Positions 27,238 to 35,542 of a DNA stretch of 53,129 nucleotides are shown here, in pieces. The notes under the pieces were generated by a model. It was not told the DNA's origin. It saw only the letters and a program-made list of their open reading frames with translations, and made no database searches. Within the stretch, counting starts at the first letter, position 1; each line of letters opens with the position of its first letter. A program made the translations under genes and the position numbers. Origin of the DNA: Xenorhabdus sp. IM139775 (GTDB lineage Bacteria; Pseudomonadota; Gammaproteobacteria; Enterobacterales; Enterobacteriaceae). Where the stretch lies: assembly GCF_028598745.1 (NCBI RefSeq), contig NZ_JAQRFK010000020.1, positions 1 through 53,129 of the forward strand. The letters run 5' to 3'.

Positions 27238-29112
27238 TTATATCAATCTCTTGTTGCCCATGCGGGCAGGCCAAAAACCGATATTGCCGCGTTGCTGGCT
27301 ATACAGCGTCATTTCAGTAAACGAGTTCATGGTGACCAGACGTGAGAAGAGCCTTTCCAGTACGCTGGCTAACAGCCAAGGGCTGGTTCCCGCAAACTCT
27401 TGCTCATTCACCTCTATCCTGATGCTGACGCCACGGGCGAAAACAATCGGGCCGGGTTCAGGAACCCGTCGATGAATGGTCTTTAAGGTACAATGGCGGA
27501 TGCCGTTAATTTGGCGGATGACAGCCGGGTCGGCAAGGTTGGCATAGAGACTCAGCAATTGCCGCAGTGCCTGAGTACCTTGCTCATCATCTTTATCCAT
27601 AAAGTTCAGGTAATTCAGTTGAAGCTGGCTCATTAATTTCCAGGAAGCCGAACCTTGGGTTAAGGCTGGGCGCGGGATGGTGGGTCTTTTGAGAAACACA
27701 ATCTGGTTGATGGGAATCGAATCCAACATGGCAAAATTGTCGAGATCCTGTTGACGCAGCATTGCTGATAAATCACGGTTGGTACACATCACATCGGCGG
27801 TCAGGAATTTTAATTCATTGGACCACGGGGAATGTTGTTCATCAACAATAGAAACAAAGGCTTCTGTTCCGACATAACTGGTTCTGGCACCATAGTGATG
27901 GGCATGTTCAGATAAAATACGCGGTTCACGACGCATGGAAAAGTAAGCGCCGTAGTTGCCCTTGTCATCACTAAAGGTTGACCAAAATGGCCGGAATACT
28001 TGGGTTTCTTTGCGTTTGATATCTGCCCCGTGCAGGCGTTGTACCGAAAAAATTTCGTAATCCAGCGGACGAATATTATCGACAACCAAATGGTATTCAT
28101 TGGTGCTCTCTTCCACGGAAACACGTTCGGTAACTTTAGGGAATAAATTAATCACCGGGGTACTGTTTAAGGCCAGATAAGAGATATCCACCAGACGTTC
28201 CAGATTGGCATCTGCTTTGTCCAGCAGCAGTATCAACTCAAATTCACTTTTTTCTGTTGTCTGTTCCAGCAAAGATCCCATGCCGCTGATACTGAAAAAT
28301 TGAAAGCGTGCGGGAAAAGAAAAATACTCTTGGAGTTGCCGATAGCCACTGAAATTACGTGGGTCATTGGGGAGTAATGCCTGATCATCATCAAATCCCT
28401 CATGATGGGGGAATACATCAGGCAAAACCTGATATTGGGGGGCATTACCCAGTGTCTGGCATACGATGCCGACAGAGTGCTCCATGATCAGCTCCAGCAA
28501 TTGCTGGGATTGAATATCCGGCCCGGAAAGAAAAAAGACCAGTTTTTTGAGCGTCAGCTCATTGAGGAAGAATTTTCCTTCGCAGCTCAGGTGAATGCGC
28601 AAGGCACTGACCGCGCCATACTGGTGAAGGTTCAAGGCCACGAGCGGAAGGTTGGCCGGAATTCTGCCGAGTTCAACGTTCTTTAGCTGCAATGGCTGCA
28701 AAGTGACATCTTGTGTGGTGGTATAGTGGAAATTGATCCCATCTTTTTTCAAGGTCTGGCTGTGCATGACGGTGCCACGCGGCACTAAAAACCCGTGGCT
28801 GATATCGCCCTTGCTGGTATCCGGCTGGAGTTCGACGATGGCCATTGAAGGCGTGGGAGACAAATAATTCGGGTACAGCATCTCCAGTAACTGCTCGGAA
28901 AAGCGTGGAAATTCCGCATCCATTTTCAACTGAATGCGAGAGGTCAGGAAAGCGAAACCTTCCATTAGGCGTTCAACATAAGGATCGACAACATCAATAC
29001 CATGCATACCTAAGCGACTGGCGACTTTCGGGTAGAGTTCGGCAAATTCTTTGCCCATTTCACGTAAGTACACTAATTCACGGTTATAATACTCAAGCAA
29101 TTTATTGTCCAT
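27238..29112 (-). CDS. tssF: TssF (VasA/ImpG), T6SS baseplate protein
   Basis: Largest baseplate wedge protein, 624 aa. The N-terminus LLEYYNRELVYLREMGKEFA and the following YPKVASRLGM are hallmarks, as is VERLMEGFAFLTSRIQLKMD. I place the start at ATG 29112, preceded by GAGGGG, because MDNKLLEYYNREL is the normal family start. An in-frame ATG at 29193 would add 27 residues and overlap tssE. It sits 31 bases after tssE and three before tssG, as in most T6SS loci. Confidence 0.95.
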   Translation of the reverse strand: MDNKLLEYYNRELVYLREMGKEFAELYPKVASRLGMHGIDVVDPYVERLMEGFAFLTSRIQLKMDAEFPRFSEQLLEMLYPNYLSPTPSMAIVELQPDTSKGDISHGFLVPRGTVMHSQTLKKDGINFHYTTTQDVTLQPLQLKNVELGRIPANLPLVALNLHQYGAVSALRIHLSCEGKFFLNELTLKKLVFFLSGPDIQSQQLLELIMEHSVGIVCQTLGNAPQYQVLPDVFPHHEGFDDDQALLPNDPRNFSGYRQLQEYFSFPARFQFFSISGMGSLLEQTTEKSEFELILLLDKADANLERLVDISYLALNSTPVINLFPKVTERVSVEESTNEYHLVVDNIRPLDYEIFSVQRLHGADIKRKETQVFRPFWSTFSDDKGNYGAYFSMRREPRILSEHAHHYGARTSYVGTEAFVSIVDEQHSPWSNELKFLTADVMCTNRDLSAMLRQQDLDNFAMLDSIPINQIVFLKRPTIPRPALTQGSASWKLMSQLQLNYLNFMDKDDEQGTQALRQLLSLYANLADPAVIRQINGIRHCTLKTIHRRVPEPGPIVFARGVSIRIEVNEQEFAGTSPWLLASVLERLFSRLVTMNSFTEMTLYSQQRGNIGFWPARMGNKRLI

Positions 29113-29143
29113 GGGCCCCTCTTGTGTCTTCTTTATCTCGACG

Positions 29144-29698
29144 TTATCCGGCTTCTTTGATGGTGAAATAACCATTTTCCAGATCGATATCACTACGGAA
29201 CAGGAATTCCAGCGGCCAGGGAACGCACCATAAAAACCCTTTTATTTCTATGGATAAAGTATTGTATAGCGTCAATGAGTGGGTATCGGAAACACAACTG
29301 ACCTCAAGCCCGTCGGGAATGATACGCGGTTCGAAGATATGAATTGCGGTAATGATCCGATGTTGGATATCTCCCCACTCAATTTCAGACAGGCATTTAC
29401 CCGATAAAGGGGGCAGGCCAAAGTTATAAACAGAATGGCGAATTTCTGAAAATGGGGTGAGATTCTGTTCAGATTCACTATTGATATTATTGAGCAACCA
29501 TTGCAAATCCCTCAGCACATTCTGTCGTAAGGCCGAGTGCGAGAGCATGTAATTGTTGACTGCTTCTTGCTTTTTATCCGGTTCATTATCGGTGAGCCTG
29601 TCCAATAAAGAAGGCAGCATTCGATCTTTGGCAGCAATACGCGTGGGGTTATTGCGACTCTGATAACCGCCATGCAGTAAAGTGATATTGTCATTCAT
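29144..29698 (-). CDS. tssE: TssE, T6SS gp25-like baseplate protein
   Basis: Baseplate protein related to phage T4 gp25. The 184-aa product carries the gp25-like domain in its second half: VLRDLQWLLNN, an HSVYNFGLPPLSG stretch, IEWGDIQHRIITAIHIFEPRI (cut here to the key part IFEPRI) and a Leu/Ile-rich C-terminal strand. The first 60 residues are the usual LLDRL-containing leader. It begins 17 bases after the fha stop and precedes tssF. Slightly longer than the common 140-170 aa. Confidence 0.9.
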   Translation of the reverse strand: MNDNITLLHGGYQSRNNPTRIAAKDRMLPSLLDRLTDNEPDKKQEAVNNYMLSHSALRQNVLRDLQWLLNNINSESEQNLTPFSEIRHSVYNFGLPPLSGKCLSEIEWGDIQHRIITAIHIFEPRIIPDGLEVSCVSDTHSLTLYNTLSIEIKGFLWCVPWPLEFLFRSDIDLENGYFTIKEAG

Positions 29699-29715
29699 GG
29701 ATCACCTATTCGCCA

Positions 29716-31404
29716 TTATGATTGAGAGTCTTTATATCGATTCACTTCTGCTTCATAGGCTTGCAGGAAATTTGCACCAAACAGAACCGAGTCTTGTTCA
29801 AACTCATGCACGGCTTTTTGATACTGTTTAGTGAGGTATTCCCACATGGATGCTTTGTTGGTTGATGATAACGACAAACGTGGCAGACAATCATCTGCCC
29901 GCGCTTTTCGTTCAAGAACAGCAGGATGGAATAAATGCAATATATCGGTTGTAATAGCGCGTATTCCCGCAATCATGCCGAGTTGGTGGGCTTGTAACTC
30001 GATTAAAATGTCATGAGTTGCTTGCTCAAGCGGCATAAAGCCGGGTATATGTCCACCAAACATCAGTGCCAAAACCGATTGGCCAGAAGGTAACAGTTTA
30101 AATGGATTGTTAGCGTCAAGCAGGGATTGGGTCATGTCTGCATTTGCCTGACGTTTGAGTTGGATACGTGAAGCGTTGAGTGTGATGATGCACTGGGTTA
30201 ATCGGCTGGCCAATAGACCCAGCTGATACATCTGTTGTTCATCAAATTGCAGCGTGTTTGTCTCTTTTAGCCCCATGCCATCCAATAACGCCGTCAGTAA
30301 CTTTCCTTCCAATTTGACACGACCGGCCTGATATTTATCTGTACCCTGATGCCGGGCATCATTTTGCTGAGGCTCTTGGGCATATTTCAGGGGATCGTGG
30401 AAAATTTCTTCTTCAATCGGTTCGATTTTGGGGGTATCAGCCCGTGCCCGCTCAGGGGATGGTTCAAATAATTCAAAGGGTTCAGCGGGTTCAGGAAAAA
30501 TAGATTGAGGTTGCGGAATAACCGCATCATCCACGGGATTCAAGGGAACCGCGTTATTCAACATCTGGCTCAGGGGATCATTATTTTTGGCATACTGGTT
30601 TTTGGCATAATAATTGTTGGCATATTGTGTCGTCTTAAGGTGTTTGTCTGAAAGGTGTTTATTCGCAAACAGTGCCAGCGGGTCAATTTCCTGTTTATCC
30701 TCACCTTGATCATCAAGCGGCAACAGTGTGGTCGGTGTATGGTCATTCAGGATGTCTTCCTGCTGGAAAGTCGTGTCTGAATCGAACATTGCAATCGGAT
30801 CTGTGGCCCGTAATTGCAAAGCATCAAGATCGGTTGTTGTTTCAATTTGCGCCAGTGGGTCAATGGGATTCCGTTCTTGAGTGTGCTGGTCTTTTATCAG
30901 GGGATTGTTTCTCAGGAAATCGCTGTCCAGCGGATCGTTGCCGTCCAAGGCGGGTTGAATCTGGTGAGGATCAAGAGGTGGTGCGGCATCAGGTGTGGTG
31001 AAAAGCTGCTCAATATCGTCCCAAATTTCACTGGAAATTGTTGCTTCACCAGCAGCCAGTGGGATGGTCGCCTGTTGTGATGACCCCTTATCGGTATCCA
31101 TGATTTGGATCTGATAATCGCCAATATTCAGCATATCACCATCGCGGACTTCAATCTGGCGATTGGGAGCCAGGGGGATCATGTTCAGCAAAACCTCAGA
31201 AGTTGAGCCTTGATTACTGATCCGGCATTCTCCATCAACAGAAATGGACACAATGATCTGCAATCTGGCAATGGTCAGATCGTCATCAGGTAAATACCAA
31301 TTATTTTCCGTACCGCGACCAATCGTGCCGCCTGGGGGAGAAAAGTCATAACTCAGTTGCGGGGGTGGGTTTGAGCCTGAGTTTTTAACAATGGCGAATC
31401 TCAT
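29716..31404 (-). CDS. tagH: FHA-domain T6SS protein (TagH/Fha/ImpI type)
   Basis: Scaffold/regulatory protein of 562 aa. Residues 1-105 form a forkhead-associated domain (GGTIGRGTENNWYLPD, then RISNQGSTSEVLLN, then VRDGDMLNIGDY), which binds phosphothreonine. A long acidic, low-complexity middle (about 110-370) includes three five-residue units of the YAKNQ type near residues 260-275. The C-terminal part (about 370-560) is the VI_FHA region with LLTALLDGMGL, then SNPFKLLPSGQ-like NNPFKLLPSG, then FGANFLQAYE. Partner in mind is the kinase at 22565, which would phosphorylate it as in the Pseudomonas PpkA-Fha pathway. It follows hcp after a strong hairpin. Confidence 0.9.
   Translation of the reverse strand: MRFAIVKNSGSNPPPQLSYDFSPPGGTIGRGTENNWYLPDDDLTIARLQIIVSISVDGECRISNQGSTSEVLLNMIPLAPNRQIEVRDGDMLNIGDYQIQIMDTDKGSSQQATIPLAAGEATISSEIWDDIEQLFTTPDAAPPLDPHQIQPALDGNDPLDSDFLRNNPLIKDQHTQERNPIDPLAQIETTTDLDALQLRATDPIAMFDSDTTFQQEDILNDHTPTTLLPLDDQGEDKQEIDPLALFANKHLSDKHLKTTQYANNYYAKNQYAKNNDPLSQMLNNAVPLNPVDDAVIPQPQSIFPEPAEPFELFEPSPERARADTPKIEPIEEEIFHDPLKYAQEPQQNDARHQGTDKYQAGRVKLEGKLLTALLDGMGLKETNTLQFDEQQMYQLGLLASRLTQCIITLNASRIQLKRQANADMTQSLLDANNPFKLLPSGQSVLALMFGGHIPGFMPLEQATHDILIELQAHQLGMIAGIRAITTDILHLFHPAVLERKARADDCLPRLSLSSTNKASMWEYLTKQYQKAVHEFEQDSVLFGANFLQAYEAEVNRYKDSQS
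30584..30628. repeat. Three in-frame 15-bp tandem repeats in the FHA gene
   Basis: Units at 30584-30598, 30599-30613 and 30614-30628 share the core TTGGCATA. On the coding strand they yield QYANN, YYAKN, QYAKN in the unstructured middle of the protein. Confidence 0.85.
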
Positions 31405-31422
31405 AAGTATAGATACCTATTT

Positions 31423-31452
31423 AGCCTTCCTGTGGACATCCACAGGAAGGCT
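31423..31452 (-). other. Strong hairpin between hcp and fha
   Basis: A perfect 14-bp inverted repeat (31423-31436 with 31439-31452, arm AGCCTTCCTGTGGA) lies 21 bases after the hcp stop and 18 before the fha start. No T-run follows on the minus strand, so it is more likely a 3'-end stabilising or processing hairpin for an abundant hcp mRNA than a full terminator. Confidence 0.75.
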
Positions 31453-31473
31453 GTTAATGTTGGTTTATGCGTG

Positions 31474-31965
31474 TTAACCGCCTTGATTACTATAAGAATC
31501 CCAGTCATAGCTGACTTCAGCACCTTTAGCACCCGAGGCGAATTCTTGCGAGAAATAGCTTTCTTTATGTTTTTGGAAGGCAATAAGAATGGAAGCATAA
31601 AAACCGCCATCCCCGTAGGCCAGAGTGGAACGCGCGATCAAGGCATTGGTCAGGACTAATGTATACCAAGGTTCTTGCTTACCTCCCTGCCGACGTACAT
31701 TCAGTTTCACTTCCTTGATATGTGTCCCTTTGACGAGATACTGGCGTAAGGTGATAGCCGATTTGTCAAATAAGATATCCAGAGACAAACCAGAAACTGA
31801 CACGATACCTGCACCTAACCCAGTGCCCTGAGTCGCCTGATTAATACGGTTAAGCACTTCCAGTGAAAACGATCTGACCGCCGTCCAATCTTTGAACTCG
31901 TTATCACCTGATTCTCCTTTAACGTCAGTAAAATTAATATATGCATCAATACCTGGAGTAGCCAT
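31474..31965 (-). CDS. hcp: Hcp (TssD), T6SS inner-tube protein
   Basis: Hexameric ring protein that stacks into the inner tube and is expelled on firing. I place the start at ATG 31965 (preceded by AAGGCGGAAG), which gives MATPGIDAYINFTDVKGES and 163 aa, the usual Hcp size; the upstream ATG at 32043 would add 26 unrelated residues. Typical segments are VRSFSLEVL, the loop TGLGAGIVSVSGLSLDI and LVKGTHIKEVKLNVRRQGGK. It lies 169 bases after tssC, with an AT-rich hairpin and T-run before it and a strong hairpin after it, so it may be expressed partly from its own promoter. Confidence 0.95.
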   Translation of the reverse strand: MATPGIDAYINFTDVKGESGDNEFKDWTAVRSFSLEVLNRINQATQGTGLGAGIVSVSGLSLDILFDKSAITLRQYLVKGTHIKEVKLNVRRQGGKQEPWYTLVLTNALIARSTLAYGDGGFYASILIAFQKHKESYFSQEFASGAKGAEVSYDWDSYSNQGG

Positions 31966-32110
31966 AACTTCCGCCTTATTAAAGTTGAATGAACTAATGG
32001 GGCCAATAAAAGCATTCAATAAATACCTATTGGCGTTAAGCATAAAAATATATGCGTTTTGAACATTAAGGATGGGTAGGGAGGTTTTGGGTCGTAAGAT
32101 GTGTTATCGA

Positions 32111-32135
32111 TAAAAATATCTTAATGTATTAAGAT
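32111..32135 (-). terminator. AT-rich terminator-like hairpin after tssC
   Basis: On the minus strand an 8-bp stem (32135-32128 with 32125-32118) touches the tssC stop and is followed by ATTTTTA. It may attenuate readthrough from the tssABC part into hcp. Confidence 0.45.
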
Positions 32136-33637
32136 CAGGCTCCTTTTAATGAAGGGAGTTTTGAAACTAAGCGCAGGGAAACAGTCAAGCCTTCGAGCTG
32201 ATAATGGGGACGCAGGAAAAATTTAGCCTGATAATATCCCGGGTTACCTTCTACGTCTTCGACCTGAACCTCTGCGGCTGCCAGCGGTTTCCTCGCTTTG
32301 GTGCCTTGTGATGAATTAACGGGATCACCATCAACATAATTGATAATCCAATCATTCAGCCAACGTTCCATATCAGAACGCTCCTGAAACGTCCCGATTT
32401 TGTCGCGGACGATACATTTCAGGTAGTGGGCAAAACGGCAGCAGGCAAATAAATAGGGCAAACGCGCAGCAAGGTTGGCATTGGCAGTCGCATCCGGGTC
32501 GTAATATTCCGCCGGTTTTTGCAGCGATTGGGCACCAATAAAGGCAGCCATGTCCGTGTTTTTGCGATGCAATAACGGAATAAACCCATTTTTCGCCAAC
32601 TCTGCCTCACGGCGATCGCTAATGGCGATTTCGGTGGGGCATTTCATGTCCACGCCGCCATCATCAGAGGGAAACGTGTAGCAAGGTAAGTTTTCGACAA
32701 TCCCGCCGGACTCTACGCCCCGGATAGACGTACACCAGCCATACAGCTTAAAAGAGCGATTAACGTTGACGGCCATGGCATAAGCGGCATTCGCCCAAGT
32801 GTAGTTATTGTGGGTTGGACCTTCTGTATTCTCCTCAAAATTGAAATTATCAACGGGATTAGTCAGCGCGCCATAGGGGAGGCGCGAGAGGAAACGCGGC
32901 AGCGCCAACCCGATGTAACGCACGTCTTCAGATTCACGCAAGCTGCGCCAAGGCGCATATTCCGTGTTTTGGAAAATTTTGGTCAGATCCCTGGGATTGG
33001 CAAGTTCCTGCCAGGATTCCATTTGCATCACACTCGGTGATGCGCCTGAAATAAAGGGGCAGTGTGCCGCTGCACTGATTTGTGCCATCTGGCGCAGCAG
33101 TTCAACATCCGGTGCCGTATGGTCGAAATAGTAATCGCCCACCAGACAGCCAAAAGGTTCGCCACCAAATTGACCATATTCCGCTTCATAGATCTTTTTG
33201 AAAATCGGGCTTTGATCCCAGCTAACTCCTTTGAAACGTTTGAGTGTGTTGCTTAATTCCTTTTTGGAAATACACATCACACGGATTTTCAGCATTTCAT
33301 CGGTTTCGGTATTGTTGACCATATAATGCAAACCGCGCCAAGCCCCTTCCAGGGTCTGGAATTCTTCATGGTGCAGAATATGATTCATCTGTTGTGATAT
33401 CTTGGCATCGATTTCAGCAATCAATGACTGGATAGTCCGATAGGTATCGCCAGAAAGCGTAACCGTATTTTCCAACGCTTGCTGTGCCAGTGTCTTCACC
33501 GCATTTTCGACGGCACTGCGGGTATGGTCACTTTGCGGCCGAAATTCCTTGTTCAGCAATGCGCTGAATTCATCAGGGGTATACTCTTTCGATACCTGTG
33601 CTTGTTGAATCTGGGTTTCTTGTTCAGTTGAGCTCAT
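32135..33637 (-). CDS. tssC: TssC (VipB), T6SS sheath large subunit
   Basis: Large subunit of the contractile sheath, 500 aa (family about 490-500). Hallmarks are WRGLHYMVNNTETDEMLKIR, PFGCLVGDYYFDH, WRSLRESEDVRYIGLALPRF, PYG...NFEE, WANAAYAMAVN and the C-terminal Gln/Phe-rich ...FFLRPHYQLEGLTVSLRLVS. I start at ATG 33637, with AAGGAG eight bases upstream; a TTG directly before it is in the spacer. It begins three bases after the tssB stop, as expected for co-translated sheath subunits made in equal amounts. Confidence 0.95.
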   Translation of the reverse strand: MSSTEQETQIQQAQVSKEYTPDEFSALLNKEFRPQSDHTRSAVENAVKTLAQQALENTVTLSGDTYRTIQSLIAEIDAKISQQMNHILHHEEFQTLEGAWRGLHYMVNNTETDEMLKIRVMCISKKELSNTLKRFKGVSWDQSPIFKKIYEAEYGQFGGEPFGCLVGDYYFDHTAPDVELLRQMAQISAAAHCPFISGASPSVMQMESWQELANPRDLTKIFQNTEYAPWRSLRESEDVRYIGLALPRFLSRLPYGALTNPVDNFNFEENTEGPTHNNYTWANAAYAMAVNVNRSFKLYGWCTSIRGVESGGIVENLPCYTFPSDDGGVDMKCPTEIAISDRREAELAKNGFIPLLHRKNTDMAAFIGAQSLQKPAEYYDPDATANANLAARLPYLFACCRFAHYLKCIVRDKIGTFQERSDMERWLNDWIINYVDGDPVNSSQGTKARKPLAAAEVQVEDVEGNPGYYQAKFFLRPHYQLEGLTVSLRLVSKLPSLKGA

Positions 33638-33640
33638 CAA

Positions 33641-34171
33641 TTACTCCTTATCTTCAGTACCTTCTTCTGAAGCGTGATCTTCAGGTTTTGGTGCTTCCGC
33701 CAAGGATTGCAGCAGGGCGGGGTTTTGCAATATTTCGGCAATTAGTTTTTCTGCGCCATTTTTACCGTCCATATAAGAAAGCAGGTTTGCCAGTTGGGTG
33801 CGTGCTTCCAGCAATTGAGCCAATGGCTCGACCTTTTTGGCTATAGCATCGGGTTGAAAATTTTCCATATTTTCAAAGGTTAAATCGATATTCAGCTTAC
33901 CATCACCGGTCAGGGTATTTTCAACCTGAAAGGCCACCCTTGGCTTGATTGAACTCATGCGCTCATCAAAGTTGTCAATGTCAATTTCCAAAAATTTGCG
34001 ATCAGTGACATCCGGTAAGGCTTCTGCGGGTTTTCCGGCCAAATCAGCGATAACTCCCATAACAAAGGGCAGTTGAACCGCCTTCTCTGAACCGTAAAGC
34101 TCGACATCGTATTCAATCTGTACGCGAGGAGGGCGATTGCGTCCGATAAACTTTTGTCCGCTGGATTTCAT
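33641..34171 (-). CDS. tssB: TssB (VipA), T6SS sheath small subunit
   Basis: Small sheath subunit, 176 aa. It shows the family start SSGQKFIGRNRPPRVQIEYD, then ELPFVMGV-like QLPFVMGVIADL, DRKFLEIDIDNFDERM, VAFQVENTL and ARTQLANLLSYMDGKNGAE. It forms heterodimers with TssC, which follows at once. The last 15 residues are acidic. The gene is 223 bases after tssA; that gap contains a dispersed repeat, so a fresh promoter upstream of tssB is possible. Confidence 0.95.
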   Translation of the reverse strand: MKSSGQKFIGRNRPPRVQIEYDVELYGSEKAVQLPFVMGVIADLAGKPAEALPDVTDRKFLEIDIDNFDERMSSIKPRVAFQVENTLTGDGKLNIDLTFENMENFQPDAIAKKVEPLAQLLEARTQLANLLSYMDGKNGAEKLIAEILQNPALLQSLAEAPKPEDHASEEGTEDKE

Positions 34172-34206
34172 AACACATTCTCCATTACTGGCTAGATAAC
34201 TAAGTT

Positions 34207-34348
34207 GATACCCTTTTATCTTTAAGCCGCAAGTTTATAAGTGACGTACACGTATCCCGACCCGATGCTATACCGTGGTTAGCTTATGATGGGTTTCAGG
34301 AGCCGCTCCCTTTGGCGTCAGGGTTGCAACTAGAAAGTGATTGGGTAT
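34207..34348. repeat. ATACCC-ended repeat element between tssA and tssB
   Basis: A 142-bp non-coding stretch that begins ATACCC and ends GGGTAT, with imperfect complementary ends reaching a TTGCAA/CCGCAA-type segment 20-25 bases in. It resembles the elements at 20483-20584 and 52474-52498. It fills most of the tssA-tssB gap, the widest gap within the T6SS locus. Confidence 0.6.
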
Positions 34349-34353
34349 AAGAG

Positions 34354-34375
34354 ATTCACTGACAAATCAGTGAAT
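34354..34375 (-). terminator. Hairpin after tssA
   Basis: A perfect 9-bp stem (34354-34362 with 34367-34375, CAAA/TTTG loop) lies 20 bases after the tssA stop. The minus strand continues CTCTTATACCC, a weak U-tract, so it may be a partial terminator. Confidence 0.5.
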
Positions 34376-34394
34376 GGATTAAAACAAGAAAGGC

Positions 34395-35465
34395 TTAATC
34401 GCTATCAGAGTGATGATCAGGATTATGTGGGCGCCCGAAAATGCTCTCAAGCTGATTTAACCCTTCCGGCACAAGATCGTTGATGATATTCATAAAATCA
34501 CTGTCAATCAGTCGCAGAATGCGATCAATCATCATCGGAGCCGGATGGCTTGGCTCATGTTGAAGAAAATAAATTTTGGCTTTTTCCAATAAAATACGCG
34601 CATCATCACGGTGACTGGCTTCAATGTCGTGCCAACTAACCCATGTCACTTCCTCGGAAGCTGCAAGGGTTGCTGTTGCTGCTGTTTGTCCTGTTGCGGT
34701 TTTCGGTTTCGTCACTGGCGCAGATTCAACGTGTTCTGTATTGGCAATATTTTCTGCAATACCACAAAATCCAATGATGGTATCCAGTTGTTTTAAAAAT
34801 TGCGGCAATTCGGGAATATGATTGTCGGATAAATGGTGGCGAATAATGTCAATCAGGGCAGTCAGTTGCTCGCGAATGGTGGCGATGGCCAAGATCTCAG
34901 GGCTGTGGGATTGTTGTTTTAATTCATCCAATAATCGATTGCGCCCACCGGTATAACCTTTGATTTCGGTGACTGTCCCGTTAAGCAGCAAGCAGACTTC
35001 CTGTAACGATAATTCCGTTGAAATACTTTTAAGGATCACGGTGTGTTGCGCTTTCAGCGTACACGGAGAACCATCTTCAATCGCTGCCAGTGTGTTGAGA
35101 CGAAGCAGCGGGTCATATTCACCATTAAATTCCAGTTTTGGCCACACATCCTGCCAGTAACGTTCCAGCGTCTGGCGGAGTAAATTCAGGCCATCAGCAT
35201 AGCCACAGATCCCGCGTAGATTTAACCATGCCTGCATAAGGGCGATGATGATACGCAGATCTTTAGAACGCGACAGCAGTTGGATGGCTGTTTTTTCTGC
35301 CTCTGTCCAGTTGGGCGGTTCAGCAGCGATCAGCACATCACCGAACTGTTGCTCTGGCTTTTCAATCAGAAACCGCTCCAGCGCCAAAAATTCATCATCG
35401 TATTCGAGGTCTTCCCCGCAGGGAAATTCTGCACTGATGGGTGTGAGTAAGGCATCAATATTCAT
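34395..35465 (-). CDS. tssA: TssA, T6SS cap/assembly protein with ImpA-N domain
   Basis: Assembly protein that guides tube and sheath polymerisation. The 356-aa product opens with the ImpA-N domain: LLTPISAEFPCGEDLEYDDE, then EPPNWTEAEKTAIQLL, LNLRGICGYADGLNLLR, WPKLEFNGEYDPLLRLN. A Thr/Ala-rich linker (about 235-265) leads to a C-terminal helical part with HEPSHPAPMMIDRILRLID, typical of the shorter TssA class. Its position after tssM and before tssB, with a 77-base gap carrying an 11-bp triplicate repeat, is noteworthy. Length is normal for short TssA proteins. Confidence 0.93.
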   Translation of the reverse strand: MNIDALLTPISAEFPCGEDLEYDDEFLALERFLIEKPEQQFGDVLIAAEPPNWTEAEKTAIQLLSRSKDLRIIIALMQAWLNLRGICGYADGLNLLRQTLERYWQDVWPKLEFNGEYDPLLRLNTLAAIEDGSPCTLKAQHTVILKSISTELSLQEVCLLLNGTVTEIKGYTGGRNRLLDELKQQSHSPEILAIATIREQLTALIDIIRHHLSDNHIPELPQFLKQLDTIIGFCGIAENIANTEHVESAPVTKPKTATGQTAATATLAASEEVTWVSWHDIEASHRDDARILLEKAKIYFLQHEPSHPAPMMIDRILRLIDSDFMNIINDLVPEGLNQLESIFGRPHNPDHHSDSD

Positions 35466-35501
35466 GGTATTTTCAGCTTATATTCAGTTCACCGTGGGCT
35501 A

Positions 35502-35534
35502 TCGATCATGGGGCGATCATGGAGCGATCATGGA
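35502..35534. repeat. Three 11-bp tandem repeats between tssM and tssA
   Basis: Units at 35502-35512, 35513-35523 and 35524-35534 read CGATCATGG with small changes. They lie in the 77-base spacer upstream of the tssA start and downstream of the tssM stop. The period is not a multiple of three, consistent with non-coding DNA. Confidence 0.85.
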
Positions 35535-35542
35535 GATATTGA

